NCBI RefSeq assembly: GCF_024707125.1
Contig: NZ_JANQAH010000010.1
Span: 62,001-126,000, forward strand
Length of the DNA stretch: 64,000 bases
From: Devosia sp.
GTDB lineage: Bacteria; Pseudomonadota; Alphaproteobacteria; Rhizobiales; Devosiaceae
Reading direction: 5' to 3'
The notes below the pieces were generated by a model. The model had not been told where the DNA came from. It saw nothing but the letters and a program-made list of their open reading frames with translations, and did not search any database. Shown here piece by piece: positions 1-7,463 of the stretch. Every line of letters starts with the position of its first letter. Position 1 is the first letter of the stretch. The translations under genes were made by a program, and so were the position numbers.

Positions 1-149
1 CCCGACGTCTTCAGCGAGGTCGAGAACATGAAAAGCAGCGGGGTGATCATGATCAACCCGCCGATCAGCAGCAGGGTCCAGGTGATGATGCGCCCGGGGC
101 GAATATCGCGGCGATTGGCCGCCAGCTCTTTGGTCGAGGCCATGGTCAT
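1..149 (-). CDS. carbohydrate ABC transporter permease, second subunit (partial, cut by window edge)
   Basis: Only the first 49 or so residues are present; the rest lies left of the window. They comprise a basic N-terminal stretch (KELAANRRDIRPGR) followed by one hydrophobic segment (WTLLLIGGLIMITPLLFMF) and the start of a periplasmic loop (STSLK), the usual beginning of a MalG-type inner-membrane permease. The start at 149 overlaps the TGA of the upstream permease in an ATGA junction; a second in-frame ATG at 143 is possible. Position directly after the first permease shows it is the other half of the translocation pore of the same sugar importer. Confidence 0.85.
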   Translation of the reverse strand, partial: MTMASTKELAANRRDIRPGRIITWTLLLIGGLIMITPLLFMFSTSLKTS

Positions 150-1078
150 TTCTTTTCCCTCAGCACATAGAGCTGGAGCAGGGACACGATGAGCAGGATG
201 GTGAAGAGAACCACGGTCTGCGCTGCGGCATAGCCCATCTGGTAGGACGAAAAGGCGGTCTGGTAGATCATGAGCACCAGCGGCTTGGTCGCATTGAGCG
301 GCCCGCCGGGATCATTGGTGGTCATGTTGTAGACCTGGTCGAAAATGCGCAGGAAGCCGATGGAAGAGAACACGACGAGGAACACCGTGGTCGGCTTCAG
401 GAGCGGAATGGTGATCTTGCGAAGGATCGCCCATTCCCCGAGCCCGTCGATGCGTGCAGCTTCATAGAACGTGCCGGGAATGGCGCGGAGGCCCGCCATG
501 AAGATGATGATCTGGAACCCAAGGCCCGCCCAGATCGCCGGGATCAGGACCGAGAACAGCGCCTGATCGACCGAGCGCAGGAACGGCTGCTGCGCAATGC
601 CGATGGACGACAGAAAGCCATTGATCACCCCGATCGGCACCGGCTGGTAGAACCAGCGCCAGACCCAGCCCATGGCCGCGGCCGTGGTGAGAAACGGCAG
701 GAAATAGAGGGCACGGATAAAGCCGTGCATGATGCGGACGCGATCGAGATAGTAGGCGATCACGAAGGAAACCACGAGGCTCACCGGCGTGCCGATGATC
801 AGGTAGAGGAACGTGTTCTGGAACACTTTCCAGAAGATCGGATCGGCGAACATTTTCTGATAGTTCGCAAAGCCGATGAACTGGGCCGGCCGCAACAGGT
901 CCCAATTGGTCAGGGACAGCCAGAAAGCCTGGAATGTCGGATAGAACCGGATGCCGGCGTAAAAGATGATGGGCACGGCGAGAAACGCCCAGGCCCAGAT
1001 GACCCGCTTGGTGCTGATATTCAGGCGGTCCCAGAAGCGAACCGGGCCTGTCTGTGGAAGTGCGTTCGCCGACGCCAT
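146..1078 (-). CDS. sugar ABC transporter permease (MalF-type)
   Basis: This 310-residue protein is one of two membrane subunits of a carbohydrate ABC importer. About six hydrophobic segments are visible, beginning near residue 27. The EAA loop that docks on the ATPase is clear as YEAARIDGLGEWAILRKITIP in the C-terminal third. Length and layout fit family CUT1. It lies 130 bases downstream of the binding-protein gene and is coupled by a four-base overlap to the next permease, so binding protein, permease 1 and permease 2 form one operon. The substrate cannot be told from the sequence; the divergent ROK regulator points to a sugar. No ATPase gene is inside the window. Confidence 0.93.
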   Translation of the reverse strand: MASANALPQTGPVRFWDRLNISTKRVIWAWAFLAVPIIFYAGIRFYPTFQAFWLSLTNWDLLRPAQFIGFANYQKMFADPIFWKVFQNTFLYLIIGTPVSLVVSFVIAYYLDRVRIMHGFIRALYFLPFLTTAAAMGWVWRWFYQPVPIGVINGFLSSIGIAQQPFLRSVDQALFSVLIPAIWAGLGFQIIIFMAGLRAIPGTFYEAARIDGLGEWAILRKITIPLLKPTTVFLVVFSSIGFLRIFDQVYNMTTNDPGGPLNATKPLVLMIYQTAFSSYQMGYAAAQTVVLFTILLIVSLLQLYVLREKK

Positions 1079-1101
1079 GTTCGCTCCTCATGCTTCGCAT
1101 A

Positions 1102-1132
1102 TGGCCGGCGGCGATGCTATCGCCGCCGGCCA
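1102..1132 (-). promoter_or_regulatory. strong intercistronic hairpin between binding-protein and permease genes
   Basis: A perfect 14-base stem (TGGCCGGCGGCGAT and its complement) encloses a three-base GCT loop in the 130-base gap after the binding-protein gene. No T-run follows on the minus strand, so it looks less like a full terminator than like an mRNA-stabilising or attenuating hairpin. Such stems are known after binding-protein genes of ABC operons, where they keep binding protein more abundant than permeases. The role here is inference from position. Confidence 0.7.
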
Positions 1133-1208
1133 CGTCGAAACTAGTCCTGTGCGGTCCGACAGAAGTGGGCGTCACTTCTTTGCGTCGGAGCCGCGACCAA
1201 TATGATGA

Positions 1209-2444
1209 TTACTGACGGCCCTGATCGATGATCGCCTGTTCGGCCGCAGCCGCCTGGGCGATCGAGTCTTCGATCGACTGACCTTCGAGCAGCACGCGGT
1301 TGACCATGTCGATCGAGGTCTGGCGCTGTGCGGCTTCATCATAGAACTGGGTGGTGTGAGCGTATTCGAGACCCTTGAGGAACGGTCCGCGGATCGGATC
1401 CGCCAGATTTGCCTCGGTCAGGGCCACGTCACGACGTGCCGGCAGTTCGCCGACCGTGCTCAGCCAGATTTCCATCGCTTCGGGCGAAGAGATGTACTGG
1501 AGGAACTTCTGGGCAGCGGCGAGTTCTTCGCCCGTCGAAGTCGCGCCGATACCGTTGGCGAAGTAGCTCGAATAGTTCGAGCGCATTCCATTGGCGTCAG
1601 CCGGCAGTTCCACCACGCCCCATTCGAAGGGGTTGTCGGCAAAAGCACCGAGACGGAAGGTGCCGTCGATGGTCATGGCAGCCATGCCAGCGCGGAACGC
1701 GGCCTGACCTTCATCCATGAAGCCTACGAGGCCAACATTCTTTTCAGTCTGCAGGTCCGTGTAGAACTTCAGCGCAGCAGCGCCGGCAGCATCGTTGTAA
1801 GCAACATTGCCTTCGGCGTCATAGGGCACGCCACCGTTCTGGCGGATCAGCACTTCGCGCCACCAGTGGTGGTCCTGGCCAGCCATGTCCATGGTGATGC
1901 CGGCGGTCGTGATATTGCCGCTGCCATCGCGCTTGGTGGTGGCTTCGGCAGCCGCCAGCAGCTCTTCAAGGTTGGTCGGCGGCTCGATGCCGGCTTCAGC
2001 AAAGATCGCCTTGTTGTAGAACAGGGCCAGCGAACGCACGGCGGTCGGCAGGCCATAATAGCTGTCGCCGCGCTTCATCGCCGAAACGATCGGGAAGAAG
2101 TCGGATTCGATTTCGGCATGCGGGAACACGGCCGGATCGAGCGGCTGGATCAGACCACCGTTCACGAACTGGTCGGTCCAGCCGTAGAACAGCTGCACCA
2201 CGTCCGGCCCCTGGCCGGCAACCTTGGCGGCGACAACGCGCGTCTGGTAGTCGGCATAGGGGAAAGTGGTCTGCTTGACGGTGATATCCGGGTTTGCGGC
2301 TTCGAATTTCTCGATCAGCTGGTCCATGGCCTGGACGCGGCTGTCGAAGACATACTGCCAATATTCGATTTCCACGGCCTGGGCAGCGCCCATTGCGATG
2401 AAGCTGATGCCGGCTGCAAGCCCGGCCACATATGCCTTACGCAT
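1209..2444 (-). CDS. extracellular sugar-binding protein of ABC transporter
   Basis: This 411-residue protein starts with a Sec signal peptide (MRKAYVAGLAAGISFIAMGAAQA), so it is periplasmic. The mature part begins with the family-1 solute-binding pattern IEYWQYVFDSR...QLIEKFEAANPDITVK, and contains LALFYNKAIFAEAGIEPPTNLEELLAAA, typical of CUT1 binding proteins. A good ribosome site (GGAGGGAC) precedes the ATG. It is first in the importer operon, facing the ROK regulator across a 197-base shared promoter region. It captures the substrate for the permeases downstream; the substrate is unknown. Confidence 0.94.
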   Translation of the reverse strand: MRKAYVAGLAAGISFIAMGAAQAVEIEYWQYVFDSRVQAMDQLIEKFEAANPDITVKQTTFPYADYQTRVVAAKVAGQGPDVVQLFYGWTDQFVNGGLIQPLDPAVFPHAEIESDFFPIVSAMKRGDSYYGLPTAVRSLALFYNKAIFAEAGIEPPTNLEELLAAAEATTKRDGSGNITTAGITMDMAGQDHHWWREVLIRQNGGVPYDAEGNVAYNDAAGAAALKFYTDLQTEKNVGLVGFMDEGQAAFRAGMAAMTIDGTFRLGAFADNPFEWGVVELPADANGMRSNYSSYFANGIGATSTGEELAAAQKFLQYISSPEAMEIWLSTVGELPARRDVALTEANLADPIRGPFLKGLEYAHTTQFYDEAAQRQTSIDMVNRVLLEGQSIEDSIAQAAAAEQAIIDQGRQ

Positions 2445-2553
2445 AAAGTCCCTCCATTGGAGCGTCGACCCTCCGACAGCTCTCTCATGTCAAAAACACG
2501 GCCCACGCCGCCTGACAGGTCTCCAACGTCCAATATGTGACAGTGGCTTGTCA

Positions 2554-2576
2554 ATAACATAATCTACTTGCGTTAT
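2554..2576. promoter_or_regulatory. possible operator in shared ROK / ABC promoter region
   Basis: The 197-base divergent gap is unusually AT-rich around 2548-2582. It holds an inverted repeat ATAAC (2554-2558) and GTTAT (2572-2576) separated by 13 bases. ROK repressors normally bind AT-rich inverted repeats in such divergent gaps. The arms are only five bases, so this is a candidate site, not an established one. Confidence 0.35.
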
Positions 2577-2641
2577 CTTGTTCCCCGGCTAGTCTCCTCC
2601 TCCATTGCCGTGCTAGCCAGACATATGGGGGAGGCGACGAA

Positions 2642-3865
2642 TTGAACGGCCGCAGCAAGAAAGAGCTTCGTCAGCGTGTCGCCATCGGGTCCAACCCCGA
2701 GCGCAACCGCGCGCATAACCGGCGCGTGGTGCTCGAAGTCATTCGCTTCCACGAACATCTCGGCCGCACCGAGATCGCCCGCCGCGCCCAGCTCACGCCC
2801 CAGGCCGTCGCCAATATCGTCGATGAACTGCTCGAAGAAGGCCTTCTCGTCGAACTGGGCCGCCTCCGCTCCGGCCGCGGCCAGCCGCCCATCCAGTTCG
2901 CCGTCAATCCCAACGGCCCGCTGACCGCCGGCGTCGAAATCGCTGCCGACCACATGGTCACGGCCCTGCTCGACCTTTCAGGCGGCGTCCGCGCCAAATC
3001 CATCCTGCCATTGGAAGCCACTGGCCCCGATACCGTACCCGACAAGGTGACCGCCGAAGTCCAGCGCCTTCAGGCCTCGCTCGGCGCCGACCGCAGCAAA
3101 CTGCTTGGCATCGGCGTCGTCATGCCCGGCCCCTTCGAAGTCGAAGGCATGAGCTCGGTCGGCCCCGCCACCCTCCCGGGCTGGACAGGCGTCGATGCCG
3201 CCGCGCTCTTTGCCAAGGCCACCGGCCAGCATGTGGTTGTGGAAAACGACGCCACCGCCGCCGTCGTCGGTGAGCGCCTCTACGGCGCCGGCCGCCAGCT
3301 CGGCAGCTTTTGCTACCTCTATTTCGGCGTCGGCCTCGGCCTCGGCGTCATCCAGGAAGGCCGGCCCCTCCGCGGCGCCTTCGGCAATGCCGGCGAAATC
3401 GGCCATGTCGGCCTCGTCCCGCGTAAGGGCAAGGTCCACTACGGCCCCGCCGGCGCCCTCGAACGCTTCGTCTCGGTCTTTGCCCTGCGCGAACGCCTCG
3501 CCATGGCCGGCATCTATGCCGCAACCGTCGAAGACATCCAAAAGCTCCACGACGAGGCCAATCCGACCCTTGCCGAATGGATCGAGATGGCGGCCGACTA
3601 TCTCGCACCCACCGTCGCCATGCTCGAAAACATTTTCGATCCTGAAACCGTCATCTTCGGCGGCGGCCTCCCCGATTCCGTCCTCGAAGCGGTCATCTCG
3701 GCGCTCGACCCGCTCCCCGTTTCCGTCGCCACACGGCAAAAACGCACGCTTCCCCGCGCCATTCGCGGCCAGACCGGCCAGCTAACAGCCGCCCTCGGCG
3801 CCGCCGCCCTGCCGCTCCTCGACACGGTCTCCCCCCATCTCAGCGTCTCCGACCCCGTCGCCTGA
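2642..3865 (+). CDS. ROK family transcriptional regulator
   Basis: This 407-residue protein has an N-terminal winged helix-turn-helix (residues about 15-75, with EIARRAQLTPQAVANIVDELLEEGLL) followed by a ROK sugar-kinase fold. Visible ROK features are VENDATAAVVGERLYG, the glycine-rich YFGVGLGLGVI, GNAGEIGHVG and the C-terminal FDPETVIFGGGLP. The usual zinc cluster (CxCGxxGC) after GNAGEIGH is not evident; the sequence there reads VGLVPRKGKVHYG. The start is TTG with a GGAGGC ribosome site seven bases before it. Divergence from the ABC operon makes it that operon's likely sugar-responsive regulator. Confidence 0.92.
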   Translation: MNGRSKKELRQRVAIGSNPERNRAHNRRVVLEVIRFHEHLGRTEIARRAQLTPQAVANIVDELLEEGLLVELGRLRSGRGQPPIQFAVNPNGPLTAGVEIAADHMVTALLDLSGGVRAKSILPLEATGPDTVPDKVTAEVQRLQASLGADRSKLLGIGVVMPGPFEVEGMSSVGPATLPGWTGVDAAALFAKATGQHVVVENDATAAVVGERLYGAGRQLGSFCYLYFGVGLGLGVIQEGRPLRGAFGNAGEIGHVGLVPRKGKVHYGPAGALERFVSVFALRERLAMAGIYAATVEDIQKLHDEANPTLAEWIEMAADYLAPTVAMLENIFDPETVIFGGGLPDSVLEAVISALDPLPVSVATRQKRTLPRAIRGQTGQLTAALGAAALPLLDTVSPHLSVSDPVA

Positions 3866-3911
3866 GGCGCTTTGCCATGCACGCATTCGCCGGCGCCTTC
3901 CTCATCCCACC

Positions 3912-3979
3912 GTGTCATTCCCGCGAAAGCGGGAATCCCTGTTTTGGAGCCGAGATTCCCGCTTTCGCGGGAATGACAC
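3912..3979. repeat. extragenic palindromic repeat, family 1, copy 1
   Basis: Two perfectly complementary 26-base arms (3912-3937 and 3954-3979) enclose a 16-base centre. Each arm is itself a hairpin around GAAA: ATTCCCGC GAAA GCGGGAAT. Close copies lie at 11413-11480 and 49058-49128, always in an intergenic gap just after a plus-strand gene. It may act as a transcript end for the ROK gene. The rest of the 186-base gap shows nothing else. Confidence 0.9.
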
Positions 3980-4051
3980 CCTGAGTGTGGAGAGGCCGAA
4001 AACAACCGCCGTCGACACACATCGCCAAACGCCTACACAACTGGACTTGCC

Positions 4052-6392
4052 ATGCTTACCGCCCCCGAACGCCTGCGCCGTCGCGCGGCACAACCGCGTC
4101 TCGTCACCCTCGCCCGCGCCCTCAGCCGCCTAAAATCCACCGTGACGGTGATGAACACCGGCGCCCACCCCGATGACGAGCACAATGAAATGCTCGCCAC
4201 CATGCGCCACGAGATGGGCATGCGCATCGTCGTTGCCTGCTCAACCCGCGGCGAGGGCGGCCAGAACACTCTCGGCCCCGAACGCGGCGGCGCCCTTGGC
4301 GTCCTGCGCTCCCGCGAAATGGAAGAAGCCGCCCGCGCCCTCGATGCCGATATCGCCTGGCTCGGCCACGGCCCCGATGACCCGGTCCACGATTTCGGCT
4401 TCTCCAAATCCGGCCCCGACACGCTGTCGCGCTGGGGCGAAGACCGCACCATTGACCGCCTCGTCCGCGCCTATCGCGAATTCCGCCCCGACGTCGTCAT
4501 CCCCACCTTCCTCGACGTCCCCGGCCAGCACGGTCACCACCGCGCCATGACCGAGGCCGCCGAACGCGCCCTCGCTCTCGCCGCTGACCCTGCTTACGAA
4601 ACCGACGGCCTCGCGCCCTGGACAGTCACAAAATTCTGCCTTCCTGCCTGGTCCGGCGGCGGCGACACCTATGACGACGAAGTCCCGCCCCCGCCGGCCA
4701 ATATCACCGTCCGCGCCACCGGCAACGACTTCGCCACCGGCATGCCCTTCTGGCAGCTCGGCGAAGTTTCTCGTGCTTTCCACGCCAGCCAGAACATGGG
4801 CCACTGGCGCCATCCCGGCGAAACGCAGTGGCAACTCCACCGCGTCGGCGCCAATGCGCAAAGCGAACTCCTCGACGACCTGCCAAGAACCCTGGTCGAC
4901 CTCGGCCCCTCGCCCTATCTCGCTGCCGCCGACGCCGCCCTGGCGCAGGCCGTGGCCGCCTTCCCCAATAGCGCAGCCATTCTCCCCGCCCTCAGCATCG
5001 CCCGCCGCGCCATTCGTGGAGCACAGCAGGGCATCGCCCCCGAACACGCCCACCGCCTCACGCGAAAACTCGAAGAACTCGACGCCGCCACGGCCATTGC
5101 CGCCGGCATTGAAATCTACCCCTCGGTCTCTTCGGCCAGCGTCGCCCCCGGCGAAACAGTCGACCTCATCGTTGAGGTCGAACGCGGTACCGCCCAAACT
5201 ATCCGCGTAACACCAATCACCTCAGCCGCCTTCGCCCCCACCGATTCGGTAGAAATCTCAGGCGACCGCGCGACCATCCAACTCACCGCCCACCCCGACG
5301 CCAAAATCGAAAACGCCTTCCGCCCCGATTGGGAAAACCTCGGCAATAACGGCAACGTCTCGCTCCTCATCGAAGCCGAAGTGAACGGCGAACTGATTCG
5401 CTTCAGTCGCGACAGCGAAGAAGACCTCCAGCTCGCCCCCGCCTACACGGTCGCGATCAACCCCGACGCGCTGATTCTTCCCCTGTCGGCCCCGGTGACC
5501 AAAACCGTAGCAATCAAAGCCGACATCACCCTCGATCGCATCGCCATCCCGAGCGCCCCCAGCCTGACCATCGAGCGTCGCGAAAATACCTTCGCCGTCA
5601 CTTCCGACGTGCTCCTCACCGCCGGCCGCCACAGCCTGCCCCTTCGCGTCGATGGCGCCCCCGCCTACGGCATCACCCCCATCGCCTATCCCCATATCGG
5701 CCGCACCCGTTTTGCCCGCCCCCTGTCGCTCGACATCCTGGCGTTGAACCTCACGGTCCCCGATACCAAGATCGGCTATGTCGGCGGCGGTTCCGACCGC
5801 GTCGGCCTCTGGCTCCACCGCATGGGCGCTGACGTCACCGAACTCGACGCCGAAGCCCTCGCCGGCGATCTCTCAACCTACGACACGATCGTCATCGGCA
5901 TCTTCGCCTTCGGCCTCCGCCCCGACCTCAAGGCCGCCACCCAAAAACTCCACCACTGGGTCGAAGCCGGCGGCCACCTCGTCACCCTCTACCATCGCCC
6001 CAGCGATGGCTGGACACCCGACACCACTCCGCCCCGCCCCATCACCATCGGCAGCCCGTCGCTGCGCTGGCGCACCACCAATCCCGCGGCCGAGGTGACA
6101 TTCCTCGATCCCCACCATCAACTCTTTACCGGCCCCAACCGCATCACCGCGGAAGACTTCGCCGGCTGGGACAAAGAACGCGGTCTCTATTTCGCCTCCG
6201 CCTGGGACAGCGCCTATGCTCCCCCTCCTCGCCATGAGCGACGCCGGCGAAAAGCCCCTCACAGGCTCCCTGCTCTCGGCAAAGATCGGGGCGGGCCGCC
6301 ACACCCACACGAGCCTTGTCCTCCACCACCAGCTCGACAAGCTCGTCCCCGGCGCCTTCCGCCTGATGGCAAACCTCCTGCAGTCCGCCTGA
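4052..6392 (+). CDS. PIG-L family deacetylase, large multidomain form, frameshifted near 3' end
   Basis: About 780 residues once corrected. The N-terminal PIG-L/LmbE domain carries the zinc and catalytic motif AHPDDE (residues 38-43) and the second metal motif GQHGHHR (158-164). A middle beta-rich region leads to a C-terminal domain (YVGGGSDRVGLWLHRMGADV ... GGHLVTLYHRPSDGW) of amidotransferase-like Rossmann appearance. No signal peptide is seen, unlike its Tat-exported paralogue at 7464-9968. After SAWDSAYA the frame is lost at a five-C run (6221-6225). Removing one C restores PLLAMSDAGEKPLTGSLL and a stop at 6392, matching the paralogue's end and leaving one base before the next gene; uncorrected, the frame runs to 6460. 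The family hydrolyses N-acetyl groups on sugars; this substrate is unknown. Confidence 0.85.
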
Positions 6393-6393
6393 C

Positions 6394-7248
6394 ATGCAGA
6401 CCACACAATCGCGAGCCGGCTTTGCCTGGCTCGCGGGCGACATGGTGCTCGTCACCCTGATGACCGTGTTGGTAAAACTCGGCGGCGCCAGCTATCCCGC
6501 CGTGCAGATGGTGTTCATCCGCTCGCTGATCGGCCTTGCCAGCGTCCTCCCCCTCGCCTGGCGCCATCGCCAGGCGCTGCGAGAGACAAAGCAATGGGGC
6601 CGTCACAGTTTCCGCGTGCTTTGCAACACGCTCGCCCTCAATACCAATTTCGCCGCGCTCACCGCCCTGCCCCTGGCCCTCGCCAATGCCATCGGCTTCA
6701 TGCGCCCGCTCGTCGTCCTGGCGCTGGCAACCGTCCTCCTCGGCGAACGCTCCGGCCCCTGGCGCTGGATCGGCGCCACGATCGGCTTTGCCGGCGTCCT
6801 TGTCATGGTCGCCCCCGGCGAAGTCACCTGGAACGTCGGCATCCTCGCCGCCCTCGGCTCCGTCCTCTTCGGCTCCCTCGCCACCGTCCAGACCCGCGCT
6901 CTGGCCAAGGAAAACACCACCGTCCTGATGGTCTTTTACACCGTCGGCCTCACGCTCTTCACCGCCATCCCCGCCGCCTTCTCCTGGCAGCCGGTCGCCT
7001 CAGCCGATTGGCCACTGCTCCTTGCCATCGGCGTCCTCGCCCAGATCGGCCAATATTGTTTCCTCCGGGCCTATCAATCGACCCCGGCCAATCTCCTCGC
7101 CCCGATCGGCTATCTCTCCATCGTCCTCGCCACAACAGCCGGCTTCCTGGCCTTTGGCGAAGTGCCCGCGCCCACAACGCTCATCGGCACCGCCATCATC
7201 ATCGGCGCCCTCATCCTGACGACCCGCCTCGACCGCCCGAAGCGCTGA
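6394..7248 (+). CDS. DMT superfamily transporter (EamA domain)
   Basis: This 284-residue inner-membrane protein has about ten hydrophobic segments arranged as two EamA repeats. The first begins MVLVTLMTVLVKLGGASYPAVQMVFIR; the second contains LLAPIGYLSIVLATTAGFLAFGEVP, the usual last-repeat signature. Length is standard. It starts one base after the corrected stop of the PIG-L gene, so the two are probably translationally coupled. The family exports or imports small metabolites such as amino acids, nucleotides or sugar derivatives; no substrate can be assigned, though the coupling suggests one linked to the deacetylase. Confidence 0.9.
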   Translation: MQTTQSRAGFAWLAGDMVLVTLMTVLVKLGGASYPAVQMVFIRSLIGLASVLPLAWRHRQALRETKQWGRHSFRVLCNTLALNTNFAALTALPLALANAIGFMRPLVVLALATVLLGERSGPWRWIGATIGFAGVLVMVAPGEVTWNVGILAALGSVLFGSLATVQTRALAKENTTVLMVFYTVGLTLFTAIPAAFSWQPVASADWPLLLAIGVLAQIGQYCFLRAYQSTPANLLAPIGYLSIVLATTAGFLAFGEVPAPTTLIGTAIIIGALILTTRLDRPKR

Positions 7249-7266
7249 ACACCATTCCCCCTCCTT

Positions 7267-7339
7267 CGTCATTGCCGGGCCTGTCCCGGCAATCCATCTC
7301 GCCTCCGCATAGACCACCGGGACAAACCCGGTGGTGACG
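7267..7339. repeat. extragenic palindromic repeat, family 2, copy 1
   Basis: CGTCATTGCCGGGCCTGTCC opens a hairpin (TTGCCGGG / CCCGGCAA), and a second hairpin (CCACCGGG / CCCGGTGG) closes with TGACG, so the ends are inverted (CGTCA ... TGACG). This matches the architecture of the element at 22986-23071. It fills most of the gap between the convergent DMT and PIG-L genes. Confidence 0.75.
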
Positions 7340-7362
7340 ACGGTGCGGAGGAACAAAAGCCC

Positions 7363-7395
7363 AAAAAAAGACCCTCGGCCGGGCATGGCCGAGGG
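7363..7395 (-). terminator. Rho-independent terminator of the Tat PIG-L gene
   Basis: A nine-base stem CCCTCGGCC / GGCCGAGGG with a six-base loop is followed on the minus strand by seven T residues (the A-run at 7363-7369). It lies 68 bases beyond the stop codon of the gene at 7464-9968. A second stem without a T-run (7423-7451, CGGCTCGCGT / ACGCGAGCCG) lies between the two. Confidence 0.85.
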
Positions 7396-7463
7396 CTTCG
7401 CCGCATCAGGAGGTTGCGGCAACGGCTCGCGTTGGGAGTTCACGCGAGCCGGATGTTTTGGCC

